Origin: FLUQ01 sp031551515
Lineage (GTDB): Bacteria; Desulfobacterota; Desulfovibrionia; Desulfovibrionales; Desulfovibrionaceae
Direction of reading: 5' to 3'
DNA length: 64,000 nt
Assembly (NCBI GenBank): GCA_031551515.1
Contig: JAVBNL010000007.1
Span: 1-64,000 of the forward strand
The translations under genes were made by a program, and so were the position numbers. The notes beneath the pieces are model-generated. The model saw only the letters and a list, made by a program, of their open reading frames with translations. It was not told the origin of the DNA and did no database searches. The first letter of the stretch is position 1. Each line of letters begins with the position of its first letter. Shown piece after piece: positions 1-8,092 of the stretch.

Positions 1-3
1 GAC

Positions 4-73
4 CTCCTTTTGATTTGTTTGACTCGCAGTTGCCAGACCGCAGGTCTTCTTTAACAAATCAAAAGGAGTTTTT
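4..73. repeat. 16-bp perfect inverted repeat with nested hairpin
   Basis: Positions 4-19 and 53-68 are exact reverse complements (16 bp). The 33-base loop contains a second small stem (AGACC/GGTCT). A T5 run follows at 69-73. It could be the intrinsic terminator of a gene lying left of the window or the end of a mobile element; the sequence alone does not decide. Confidence 0.5.
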
Positions 74-103
74 CTGACATACTTATAGCTAAAAGCTTTT
101 TAG

Positions 104-128
104 AACCTCCCGCCGAGCGGGAGGTTTT
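104..128 (+). terminator. intrinsic terminator
   Basis: A GC-rich stem (CCTCCCG/CGGGAGG) with a short loop is followed by TTTT. It probably ends transcription of a gene to the left of the window. Confidence 0.55.
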
Positions 129-140
129 CGCATACAAAAA

Positions 141-170
141 AGGCTCTTACAGATTTCTCTGTAAGAGCCT
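141..170 (-). terminator. terminator of the tRNA-Asn transcript
   Basis: A 12-bp perfect stem (AGGCTCTTACAG/CTGTAAGAGCCT) lies just past the tRNA 3' end. Read on the minus strand it is followed by a T6 tract (the A6 at 135-140), as expected for an intrinsic terminator. Confidence 0.75.
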
Positions 171-178
171 GATTTTCC

Positions 179-254
179 TGGCTCCCCGGGACGGGGTTGA
201 ACCGCCGACCTAGTGATTAACAGTCACCCGCTCTGCCGATTGAGCTACCGGGGA
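179..254 (-). tRNA. tRNA-Asn (GUU)
   Basis: The minus strand folds into a standard 76-nt cloverleaf: acceptor TCCCCGG pairs with CCGGGGA, discriminator G, the D-arm has AGCTCAATCGGCAGAGC, the anticodon loop is CTGTTAA (anticodon GTT) and the T-loop has GGTTCAACCCC. The 3' CCA is encoded (179-181 on the plus strand read TGG). A terminator hairpin lies directly downstream. Confidence 0.95.
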
Positions 255-283
255 ATAAGGCGGCGAAATTCGCCGCGCAGGAG

Positions 284-313
284 TACATACGCGAAACCGA
301 GCCCCCCAGTCAA
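284..313 (-). promoter_or_regulatory. probable promoter of tRNA-Asn
   Basis: Minus strand TTGACT (313-308), an 18-bp spacer, then TATGTA (289-284), about 30 bp ahead of the tRNA. A small hairpin (GCGGCGAA/TTCGCCGC) lies in the short leader. This is a consensus-like sigma-70 arrangement but is unproven. Confidence 0.5.
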
Positions 314-473
314 CCTCCAAGTGACAATTTGACATATTTTTCTCGCGGGATTCCACTTGCGGTGAATCTATGATATTGCTGCTCGAACATGCGCCGGGCA
401 GGAGACTTCCCTTGGCAGAAGCCATCTTCCGCCGCGCGCGATTACACGAACGCCTTTGGGGTGACCGCGCATC

Positions 474-1883
474 ATGCCTCCTTCAGACAAACGGGCCGTC
501 TACCCGTATATTATAGGATTTGCCGTTCTGGCCCTCATTTGCGGGGTGCTGTACTACGTCAGTTCCGAGATGGCGCGGCGCGACGCCATGCAGCGCGTGA
601 CCGGCGACGTGGATCTGCGCGCCGAGGCCGTGCAGACCTGGCTGAACACCAAAATTCAGGTGCTTGAGGTTTTGCGGGCCACCATTGACGAAGTGGTGGG
701 CGACAAGCCCATTCCCCCGCAGTTTCTCAACGCCTACAAGCACGACCCGGAACTGCGCAACGTCGTTCTGGGCTATAAAGACGGCTCTCTGGTTGCCGGC
801 GTGCCCATTCCCCTTTCACCCGCTCCGCAGACGAGAGACTGGTTCAAACTGGCGCTGGAGCAGGTCGGCAACGGCCCGGTTATCGGTCCTTTTGTGCCTG
901 CCAGCAACGGCAGCGGCCAGGTCTTCACCCTTTCCACGCCGCTTTCGTACCGCAACGGCAACCAGCGTGGGGTGCTGGCTTTCAGCATTCCGCAAACGGC
1001 GCTTGCGGCCTTTGCGCAAAAAACGCCCAGCGAAGGCAAAAAGGTGCTGATCATTAACAGCGCCAAGCAAGTGCTCGTGCCCATGGACCCCGGCGAAGGC
1101 TCTCTGGGATTTAACGACCAGCCAGGCGCCGAGCAACTTTACGCCATAAGCCGCAACAACCCCGTGGGCACGACGGAAATAATGCTGGAAGGCAAACCGC
1201 ATATCTTCGTTTACGCACCCATACGCGGCACCGACTGGATCTTGGCCCTGTATGCCCCCAAAGACGTTATTCTGGGCGGTTTCGCCCCCTTGCAGGACCT
1301 TTTCCTTGTCTTCTGCGTGGTCGGGGCGGTGTGCATCGCCTATCTGATTCACCGCGTCTGGAAGCACGACGACTATAAAAACCTGAGCCAGATCGACCAG
1401 CTGACCCAGATCGGCAACCGCACGGCCTATGAGCAGGCGTTCAGGAACTTGCGCCGCAGGGCGGATTTCCCCGTTGCCCTGCTGATTTGCGACATGGACG
1501 ACCTGAAAAAGATTAACGACGAACTGGGCCACGAAAGCGGGGACCGGCAACTGCAACGGCTGTGCGCCGTCTTGCGCGGCTGCCTGCGCGGCGACGACGC
1601 CATCTTTCGCCTTGGGGGCGACGAATTCGCCATTTTGCTGTTGGGTACGGTGGCCAGAACAGCCACCCTGCTTATTCGCCGCATAACCCGCGCGTTGGAA
1701 GAGAACTCTCTCTCCCACCCAACCAGGCCCCCGCTGGAGGTTTCCATCGGCGTGGCCCTTGCCCTGGACCCGGGCGAGCTTGAGTCGCTGTATCGCCGCG
1801 CGGACGAAGCCATGTATGAACAAAAGATCATTCGCAAAAGCCAGGCTAAAACCCCTGCCCCGCTGATTTCGAAAAACGCATAA
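474..1883 (+). CDS. membrane diguanylate cyclase (GGDEF) with periplasmic sensor domain
   Basis: 469 aa. It probably makes cyclic di-GMP from two GTP at the inner membrane in response to an unknown periplasmic signal. A TM helix at about 10-29 is followed by a roughly 245-residue extracytoplasmic region that looks like a Cache-type sensor, a second TM at about 275-295, then a GGDEF domain. The active-site motif GGDEF is intact at 381-385, and a product-inhibition I-site RxxD (RGDD, 372-375) sits exactly five residues before it, so catalysis and feedback inhibition both look possible. No EAL domain. The gene is monocistronic, ending at a terminator five bases downstream. The ATG start is in frame just before the first TM; the ligand cannot be inferred. 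Confidence 0.9.
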   Translation: MPPSDKRAVYPYIIGFAVLALICGVLYYVSSEMARRDAMQRVTGDVDLRAEAVQTWLNTKIQVLEVLRATIDEVVGDKPIPPQFLNAYKHDPELRNVVLGYKDGSLVAGVPIPLSPAPQTRDWFKLALEQVGNGPVIGPFVPASNGSGQVFTLSTPLSYRNGNQRGVLAFSIPQTALAAFAQKTPSEGKKVLIINSAKQVLVPMDPGEGSLGFNDQPGAEQLYAISRNNPVGTTEIMLEGKPHIFVYAPIRGTDWILALYAPKDVILGGFAPLQDLFLVFCVVGAVCIAYLIHRVWKHDDYKNLSQIDQLTQIGNRTAYEQAFRNLRRRADFPVALLICDMDDLKKINDELGHESGDRQLQRLCAVLRGCLRGDDAIFRLGGDEFAILLLGTVARTATLLIRRITRALEENSLSHPTRPPLEVSIGVALALDPGELESLYRRADEAMYEQKIIRKSQAKTPAPLISKNA

Positions 1884-1887
1884 ACGT

Positions 1888-1911
1888 AAAAGCCCCCCAC
1901 CGGGGGCTTTT
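1888..1911 (+). terminator. intrinsic terminator after the diguanylate cyclase
   Basis: AAAAGCCCCC and GGGGGCTTTT form a near-symmetric stem immediately after the stop codon; the T run makes it functional in the plus direction and possibly both. Confidence 0.75.
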
Positions 1912-1927
1912 CAGGCTGCTGAAAGGC

Positions 1928-2028
1928 ATGGATTGCCGCGTCGGGCTGCGCCCTCCTCGCAATGACAAGGAACAACGCGCCGAATTTGCTTGTGTCATTG
2001 CAAGGAGCGGAGCGATGCGGCAATCCAT
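1928..2028. repeat. long imperfect palindromic repeat (REP/MITE-like)
   Basis: The arms 1928-1967 and 1993-2028 are imperfect inverted copies. Both contain the CATTGCxAGGAG / GCGGCAATCCAT words seen, as far as I remember, in dispersed repeats of many delta-proteobacterial and other genomes. The element carries no ORF of its own and lies between two terminators, a typical neutral insertion place. Confidence 0.6.
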
Positions 2029-2065
2029 GTTTTTCTCTTTTCAACCTATGTCGTCAAACTTACGC

Positions 2066-2098
2066 AAAAGCCCCGCGAAACACGCTCGCGGGGCTTTT
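2066..2098 (-). terminator. terminator of mdh
   Basis: A 13-bp stem (AAAAGCCCCGCGA/TCGCGGGGCTTTT) lies about 20 bp past the mdh stop. It is flanked by A and T runs and so could act in both directions. Confidence 0.75.
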
Positions 2099-2118
2099 AT
2101 GGTTTATCTGAACGCCTT

Positions 2119-3045
2119 TTACAGTGTATCCAGAATTTGCAGCTTTTCGCGAATGCTGGCGACGGAAGCGGCAACCGCCTTTTTTTCTGCGTCGTTCAGC
2201 GAAAGTTCGATCACTTCTTCCACGCCCTTGGCGCCCAGGCGCGCCGGAGCGCACATGAACATATCGTTCGCGCCGTACTGCCCGGTCAGATAGACGGAGC
2301 ACGGCATGATGGAATGGCTGTCGGTCAGCAACGCTTCGGCCATGGAGGCCGCGGCGATACCCGGGCCATAATAGGCCGAGAAACCGAGCAGGGCCACCAC
2401 GGCCGCGCCGCCGGCAGCGGTATCTTTGGCAATGGCGTCCAGTTTCTCTTGCGGCAAAAGGTCGGGGGCGGGCACGCCGCCGATATTGGCCAGCCGGGTC
2501 AGGGCCACCATGGAATCGCCGTGCTCGCCCAGCACCAGGGCCTCAATGGTGTGCGGGGCGACGCCCACTTCTTTTCCCATGTAATAGCGCAGGCGCGAAG
2601 CATCCAGCATGCCCGAAAGTCCGATCACTCGTTCCCTGGGCAGGCCGCTGGCCTTGTACGCCGCCTGGCACATAACGTCCAGGGGGTTGCTGACCACCAC
2701 CAGCAGCGCGTTCGGCGACCGCTCGACAGCGGCTTTCACCACCTGGGTTACGATGCTGTGGTTGGTCCGCACAAGATCGTCGCGGGTCATGCCCGGCTTG
2801 CGGGCTATACCGGCGGTTACTATGATCAGGTCCGATCCCGCCGTTTGGGCATAGTCGCTGGTGCCCGTAATTTGGCAGTTGTGCACTTGCAGCGCTGCGG
2901 CCTGCGACAAGTCAAGCGCCTTGCCTTTGGCCGTGCCTTCCACCACGTCCAGCAGAACCACGTCTCCCAGTCTTTTGATCAGGCAGAACTGGGCCACGGA
3001 AGCCCCCACGTTGCCCGCACCGATCACTGTAATCTTCTTTCTCAT
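2119..3045 (-). CDS. mdh: malate dehydrogenase, LDH-like type
   Basis: 308 aa, a usual length for the lactate-dehydrogenase-like NAD malate dehydrogenases. It interconverts malate and oxaloacetate in the cytoplasm. The Rossmann motif GAGNVG is at 9-14. The substrate loop IARKPGMTR (80-88) carries two arginines, as in malate rather than lactate dehydrogenases. The catalytic His is in GEHGDS (H175) and the substrate Arg in DASRLR (about 151). The ATG has a purine-rich AGGAAAAGAGC upstream. The gene is monocistronic with its own terminator, and the neighbours do not suggest a special pathway. Confidence 0.93.
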   Translation of the reverse strand: MRKKITVIGAGNVGASVAQFCLIKRLGDVVLLDVVEGTAKGKALDLSQAAALQVHNCQITGTSDYAQTAGSDLIIVTAGIARKPGMTRDDLVRTNHSIVTQVVKAAVERSPNALLVVVSNPLDVMCQAAYKASGLPRERVIGLSGMLDASRLRYYMGKEVGVAPHTIEALVLGEHGDSMVALTRLANIGGVPAPDLLPQEKLDAIAKDTAAGGAAVVALLGFSAYYGPGIAAASMAEALLTDSHSIMPCSVYLTGQYGANDMFMCAPARLGAKGVEEVIELSLNDAEKKAVAASVASIREKLQILDTL

Positions 3046-3208
3046 GCTCTTTTCCTCCCGGAATACCGGCTCGTTACGACAAACGCGCTTTCAGCGCGAA
3101 ATAGGCAGTGTAGATGCGCCCATGAAGTCGACAAGTTTACTCTATTTTCCGTGTTATGAAAAGATTTTTTACATTGGCCGACTGGTAAATATTTTTTCCA
3201 CGAAAAAA

Positions 3209-3244
3209 GCGGTCCTCCTGTTCGCAATGGAACAGGAGGACCGC
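3209..3244 (-). terminator. terminator of the M48 lipoprotein gene
   Basis: A 15-bp perfect stem (GCGGTCCTCCTGTTC and complement) with a 6-base loop is followed on the minus strand by T6 (A6 at 3203-3208). Confidence 0.85.
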
Positions 3245-3264
3245 AACAGGCGGATCAGCGCGGA

Positions 3265-4008
3265 CTATTTCCCGCTTTTGATCATTTCGGCGATCTTGCT
3301 GGCGCGGTCGCCCGAATTGGGGTGGCTGGACATGGTGCCGCCGCTGGCGCCCAGTTTGTCGAGCTTTTGCAGGGCGGAAACAGCGGCCTTGGTGTCGATC
3401 TTGTATTTCTTCATCAGCTGGTAGCCGTAAGCGTCGGCATCCAGTTCCTGCTTCTGCGAGAACTGGGCGTTCAGCACGGAGTGCAGCAGATCGCCCAGCT
3501 GCGCGCTGGACAGGGCGGCGCTGGCGGCCTTGTTGGAAGCGCCGGCGGCTTTGATGGCGCCGGAAGAGGCATAGGCCATGCGGATTTTGTCCAGGCTGTC
3601 GCCGTCTTTCACGTGGCCGATTTCATGGCCGATGACGAACAGAAGTTCGTTGTCTGTCATCAGGTCCATCAAGCCGGCGTACACGCGGATGGAGCCGTCA
3701 GCCGTGGCGTTGGCGTTAACGTCTCTGACCAGATACACTTTGAAGTTCAGGTTCAGGCCGTCTTCGTTTTTGAAACGGTTGGTCAGGCGGGCCAGACGGG
3801 CGCCGTACTTGTTTTTGGGGCCGGCGACCTGGTTCTGCTTGTCGCCTTCAGCGCGCATCTGCTGGGACATCTGAATCAATTCCGCATCGCTGATGGTGGC
3901 GGCGGTCATAAGATCGCTGGCTGCGGAACCGGCCTGTCCCCCGACGCACCCGCTCATGGCAACCAGAAGAACGCAAACAAACAGAAAGAGACTAATCCTT
4001 TTAACCAT
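3265..4008 (-). CDS. M48-family zinc metalloprotease lipoprotein
   Basis: 247 aa from the ATG at 4008, chosen because GGAGGGG sits just upstream and it gives a clean lipoprotein signal (hydrophobic run ending VAMSGC, lipidated Cys21). A longer reading frame to 4050 would put 14 odd residues before the signal. The HExxH motif (HEIGH, 128-132) binds zinc, and ELDAD further on supplies the third ligand, as in Oma1/LoiP-like M48B peptidases. Likely an outer-membrane or periplasmic-face protease in envelope quality control. It lacks the TPR region of BepA, so it is closer to LoiP/YcaL. It stands alone, with a strong terminator. Confidence 0.88.
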   Translation of the reverse strand: MVKRISLFLFVCVLLVAMSGCVGGQAGSAASDLMTAATISDAELIQMSQQMRAEGDKQNQVAGPKNKYGARLARLTNRFKNEDGLNLNFKVYLVRDVNANATADGSIRVYAGLMDLMTDNELLFVIGHEIGHVKDGDSLDKIRMAYASSGAIKAAGASNKAASAALSSAQLGDLLHSVLNAQFSQKQELDADAYGYQLMKKYKIDTKAAVSALQKLDKLGASGGTMSSHPNSGDRASKIAEMIKSGK

Positions 4009-4110
4009 TTTTCCCCTCCGGGTAGTACAATAGTGTCTATGCGCCAACACGCAAAAGTGCGCCTATCTATCGAGGAAAAAATGCGTGCTGTCAACTCGAT
4101 ATAGGTGAGT

Positions 4111-5169
4111 TTATTCAGCGGGATACCATAAGGGACGCGAAAAGCGGAGAAAACACGCCGCGTCTTTGTCCGGGCCGGGGCTGCGCCGCCCTTTTTGCAC
4201 GCGCAGGGTCTGCGACCCAACCCGAACTTGATAATCGACGATTTCGCCCAGAAAAGACTTGCGCGTGACAACGCCCGCAAGGCCTCCTTCATCAACGAAC
4301 TCTATTTCCGCGGGCCTGCTGGCCAGCGAAAAGCGGCCGCTGGCGGCCATCTCCGCCGGCGGGGCCACCCCGGCAGGCAACGGGCAGTCGCCGTCACAGG
4401 TGCGCAGCGCCCCGTCCGCGCCTTCAATTTCCAGGAAATTGGACAGCCCGATGAAGCTGAACACGAACTTGTTGGCCGGTTTGGTGTACACGTTCAGCGG
4501 CGTGTCGATTTGCTGCACCACGCCCAGCTTCATTACCAGGATGCGGTCGGAAAGGGCCATGGCTTCCGCCTGGTCGTGGGTCACATAAATGATCGAAAAG
4601 CCGTATTGGCGCTGTAAATCTTTGATCTCAAAGCGCATTTCCTCGCGCAGGTGCGGGTCAAGGCTGGAGAGGGGCTCGTCAAGCAGCATCACGTCGGGGT
4701 TGATGGCCAGCGCCCGGGCCAGCGCCACGCGCTGCTTGCCGCCGCCCGAAAGATCTTCCGGGCTTTTTTGCGCCACATCCAGCAGGTTGGTGGACGAAAG
4801 CGCGTCTTTGGTGCGCCGCTCTATCTCGGACGAAGGCAGCTTGCGAATGCGCAGGGGGAAAGCCACATTTTCATACACCGACAGGTGCGGCCACACGGCG
4901 AAGGCCTGAAAGACCATACCGAAATCGCGCTTTTCGGGCGGCAGGTAAAAGCCCTTGCTTTTGGAAGAGAGCAAGCGCTCGCCCACGTGAATTTCACCGT
5001 CGTCCAGGTCTTCAAAACCCGCCACCATGCGCAGGGTGGTCGTCTTGCCGCAGCCGGAAGGGCCCAGCATGGAAAAGCACTCGCCCCGGTTAATCTCAAG
5101 GTTCAGCTTGTCCACGGCCGTGACGGCCCCGAACTGTTTGGTCACATCGATCAGTCTGACGTAAGACAT
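4111..5169 (-). CDS. ABC transporter ATPase, Fe(III)/polyamine type (second ATPase of the operon)
   Basis: 352 aa. Nucleotide-binding subunit of the importer encoded by 4111-9088. Walker A is GPSGCGKTT (about 36-44), Walker B is MLLDEPLS, and the switch His is in YVTHDQ. The signature reads LSGGGKQR rather than the usual LSGGQQQR, a mild deviation in the helical-domain glutamines. The C-terminal third looks like the TOBE region of FbpC/PotA-type ATPases. It follows the permease gene by 4 bp and is the last gene of the operon. It is clearly a paralogue of the ATPase at 6901-8001, so the complex may use a heterodimer of ATPases. Substrate probably ferric iron or another small anion/cation; not provable here. 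Confidence 0.88.
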   Translation of the reverse strand: MSYVRLIDVTKQFGAVTAVDKLNLEINRGECFSMLGPSGCGKTTTLRMVAGFEDLDDGEIHVGERLLSSKSKGFYLPPEKRDFGMVFQAFAVWPHLSVYENVAFPLRIRKLPSSEIERRTKDALSSTNLLDVAQKSPEDLSGGGKQRVALARALAINPDVMLLDEPLSSLDPHLREEMRFEIKDLQRQYGFSIIYVTHDQAEAMALSDRILVMKLGVVQQIDTPLNVYTKPANKFVFSFIGLSNFLEIEGADGALRTCDGDCPLPAGVAPPAEMAASGRFSLASRPAEIEFVDEGGLAGVVTRKSFLGEIVDYQVRVGSQTLRVQKGRRSPGPDKDAACFLRFSRPLWYPAE

Positions 5170-5173
5170 GCGG

Positions 5174-6904
5174 CTACCCCTTCTTGGTCCTGGCGATGAA
5201 ACGGTTGATGGTGGTGTCGCCGATGATGATCAGAATCAGGGCGACCCCTGCCAGCGCGGCGGAAACCACCGTTTCGCCGTCTTCATTCAGGGTGTAGATG
5301 GCCACCCCGATGGTGCGCGTGGTGGGCGCGTACAACATGATGGAGACCGTCAGTTCCCGCAAGGAAGGCAGGAAGATCAAGAAGAAGGCCGCCAGCATGC
5401 CCGGCCGCACCAGCGGCAGCACAATGTCTTTCAGCGCCTGCCACATACTGGCCCCGCAGGCTCTTGCCGCTTCCACCAACGAATCGTGCACCTGCTCCAG
5501 CGCGGCGGAGTTGGCTTTGAGCGAAAAGGCCATGTAGCGCGCGATATACGCCACCAAAATAATCCAGACCGTGTTGTACAGGTTGATGCCGAACTTGCCG
5601 CTCCAGGCCAGAATGACCCCAAGCGCGATGACGGAACCGGGCACGGAGAACGGCAGCATGCCCAAAAACTCCAGAATGCCCTTGCCCCGCACCTTCATCT
5701 TCACGATGACGTACGAGATCATGACCCCGGCGAACATGGTGATCAGCGCGGCGGAAAGACCCAGGGTCACGCTGTTGAAGATGGCGTCGCGGGTCAATTT
5801 ATGCTCGAACAAAATGAAGCGGTAGTTTTCCAGCGAGAGGTTCTCCCAGGTGAAGGCCAGGCCGTAAGTTTTCAGCCCGCCCACCAGGAAGATGACCACC
5901 GTGGGCAGCACGATGGTAAAGCCGATATACGCCACGCAGAAAATCATCAACGGAATGCGCAAGCCGCGCAGCTTCAGCTCCATGGGCCTGAAACTCTTGC
6001 CCGCGATGATCTGGTAACGGCCTTTGCCCAAAATTTTGTTTTGCAGCCAGATGATGAAAGCGGCGGAAACCACCAGCACTGTCGCCAGCACCGTGCCGGT
6101 GCGGATGGAATCGAACGAGCCCGCGCTTTGGTGAATGCGCTCGTAAATCAGCGTGGGTATGTTAAAAATGCCGTTTTCAATGCCCAGCACCGCCACGGTG
6201 CCGAAATGGGCCATGGAATAGAGCATGATCAAGAGCGCGCCCGACAAAATGCTGGGCAGCACCAGCGGTATGGTGATCTTGCGGGTGATGGTGAACAGCC
6301 CCGCCCCGGATATGCGGGCGGATTCCTCCAGCGTCGGGTCCATGCGCTCCAGCGCGCCGCAGACCTGAATGAAGACGAAGGGGAAGAGGTACATGATCTC
6401 CACAAGAATGATGCCCAGATAACTGTAAATATTGAATATGGGCTCGTCAAAGCCCAGGGTGTCCATGAAAAAGCGGTTGATGTAGCCCGCCCTGGGCGAA
6501 AGCAGCATTTTCCAGGCCAGCGCCCCGATGAACGAGGGCAGCATGAACGGCACCAGAAACATGGATTTCATGAAGCGTTTGTAGGGCAGGTCCGTGCGGG
6601 TCACCAGCCAGGCGAAGAAGGTGCCTATGGTGGTGCTGCCTATGGTGGTGCCGATGGCGATGATGATGGAGTTAAGCAACGCCTGGTAGGTATCAGGTTC
6701 GCTCAGCACTTTCACCACGTCGGTAATGTTGAATTGCCCCTTGCCCCAAAAGGCGTTGAACAAAATCAGCAGTACCGGCACCGCGACCACCACCACCAGA
6801 ATGGCGATGGACAGAAAAAGAATGACCTGCGCCACGCCGAAACCGCCGCCGCCTTTACGCAATTGCGCGCTCATGCCATCATCTTTTCGCGACTGTGCGC
6901 TCAT
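5174..6904 (-). CDS. ABC transporter permease, fused double-domain Fe(III) type (FbpB-like)
   Basis: 576 aa with about twelve hydrophobic helices in two halves. Each half carries an EAA-type coupling loop (EESARISGAG... and VEAARACGAS...), as in the fused FbpB/ThiP permeases that form the whole channel in one chain. The start overlaps the upstream ATPase stop (ATGA at 6904-6901). A second Met 30 bases later (6874) begins a near-copy of the first ten residues (MSAQSRKDDG / MSAQLRKGGG), so the true initiator is uncertain. Operon position is third: binding protein, ATPase, permease, ATPase. It acts in the inner membrane and takes substrate from the lipoprotein-like binding protein encoded at 8093. 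Confidence 0.88.
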   Translation of the reverse strand: MSAQSRKDDGMSAQLRKGGGGFGVAQVILFLSIAILVVVVAVPVLLILFNAFWGKGQFNITDVVKVLSEPDTYQALLNSIIIAIGTTIGSTTIGTFFAWLVTRTDLPYKRFMKSMFLVPFMLPSFIGALAWKMLLSPRAGYINRFFMDTLGFDEPIFNIYSYLGIILVEIMYLFPFVFIQVCGALERMDPTLEESARISGAGLFTITRKITIPLVLPSILSGALLIMLYSMAHFGTVAVLGIENGIFNIPTLIYERIHQSAGSFDSIRTGTVLATVLVVSAAFIIWLQNKILGKGRYQIIAGKSFRPMELKLRGLRIPLMIFCVAYIGFTIVLPTVVIFLVGGLKTYGLAFTWENLSLENYRFILFEHKLTRDAIFNSVTLGLSAALITMFAGVMISYVIVKMKVRGKGILEFLGMLPFSVPGSVIALGVILAWSGKFGINLYNTVWIILVAYIARYMAFSLKANSAALEQVHDSLVEAARACGASMWQALKDIVLPLVRPGMLAAFFLIFLPSLRELTVSIMLYAPTTRTIGVAIYTLNEDGETVVSAALAGVALILIIIGDTTINRFIARTKKG

Positions 6905-8001
6905 GCCGTCACCTCCGCCATGCTGGCCGCGTCAAACCAGTGCAGGTTGCGGAAGCTGACGACGCATTCCTCCCCTTCCGTAAACATCAGGCCACGGTCC
7001 ATCGCGTGCAGGGTTTCCAATTCCGTGCGCAGGTGCGCGCCGTCGATTTCCACCAGATAGTCGGTCATGGCGCCCAGAAAGCTGGCGCGCTTCACAACGC
7101 CGCGCAATGCTTCACGCCCGTCGCCGTTGCCCGGCCGGCCGATGCGCACGTCAGAGGGGCGAAACCCCGCGACCCAAGAGTCCGCGCCGCCGTTGGGCTC
7201 TTGCCAGGGTATTTTCTGCTCCCCCTGCCCCACCCGCCAGGCGCCGTCGGCAAAGCGCACGGGCAAAAAGTTGGCGACCCCCATGAAGCTGAAGACGAAA
7301 AGGTCCGCCGGGTGCTCGTAAATTTCAACAGGGGCACCGATCTGGCGGATCCTGCCGGTTTTGTCCATGATCGCCATGCGGTCGGAAATGGCCAGCGCTA
7401 TTTCCTGGTCGTGGGTCACATAGAGCACGGTGATATCCAGCTTGTGCTGCAATTCTTTGATCTCAAAGCGCATCTCTTCGCGCAGGTTGGCGTCGAGGTT
7501 GGAGAGCGGCTCATCCAGCAGCATCAGCGAAGGTTTGGCGACCAGAGCGCGGGCCAGCGCCACGCGCTGCTGCTGCCCGCCGGAAAGTTCCGAAGGCAGG
7601 CGCTTTTCAAGGCCCTGCATGTTCACCAGGCCCACGGTTTCCATGACCCGCTCGCGCAATTGCTCCGCCGGGACTTTGGCCAGCTTCAGCGGATAGCCCA
7701 CGTTCTCGGCCACCGTCATGTGCGGCCAGACCGCATAATCCTGAAACACCACCCCAAGGTCGCGCTGGTCCGGGGGCACGCTGCCGCCGGATTCGTCGGC
7801 CACCACATCGTCGCCGATACGGATGCGGCCGCCGTCGGGCATTTCAAACCCCGCGATAAGCCGCAACAGCACTGTCTTGCCGCAGCCCGACGGGCCCAAG
7901 AGGGTGAAGCACTCGCCGTGCTCCACCGTCAGCGACAGGTCTTGCAGCACCTCGTGCTTGCCGTACCTCTTCCCTACGCCTTCAAGATGAATAGTCGCCA
8001 T
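6901..8001 (-). CDS. ABC transporter ATPase, Fe(III)/polyamine type (first ATPase of the operon)
   Basis: 366 aa from ATG 8001; a longer frame to 8019 would need TTG. Walker A GPSGCGKT, signature LSGGQQQR, Walker B MLLDEPLS and the switch YVTHDQ are all canonical. The C-terminal TOBE-like region is present. It lies about 90 bp downstream of the binding-protein gene and overlaps the permease start by four bases, so translation is coupled. It shares family and order of motifs with the second ATPase at 4111 but differs widely in sequence, so the duplication is old. Most likely powers ferric ion import. Confidence 0.9.
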   Translation of the reverse strand: MATIHLEGVGKRYGKHEVLQDLSLTVEHGECFTLLGPSGCGKTVLLRLIAGFEMPDGGRIRIGDDVVADESGGSVPPDQRDLGVVFQDYAVWPHMTVAENVGYPLKLAKVPAEQLRERVMETVGLVNMQGLEKRLPSELSGGQQQRVALARALVAKPSLMLLDEPLSNLDANLREEMRFEIKELQHKLDITVLYVTHDQEIALAISDRMAIMDKTGRIRQIGAPVEIYEHPADLFVFSFMGVANFLPVRFADGAWRVGQGEQKIPWQEPNGGADSWVAGFRPSDVRIGRPGNGDGREALRGVVKRASFLGAMTDYLVEIDGAHLRTELETLHAMDRGLMFTEGEECVVSFRNLHWFDAASMAEVTA

Positions 8002-8092
8002 ATGGGATACTCTCGCCAACAGGCGGGCCGGACCAAATCCGGCACCGCCTGTCGCAGTTGCAGATACAAACCGCTTGGATGCGGCGGAAGAA

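Noticed and set aside
5168..7060. 630-codon plus-strand frame over the ABC permease
   Set aside because: Translation is rich in H, Q, G and R without family motifs; the minus-strand permease and ATPase are clearly coding.
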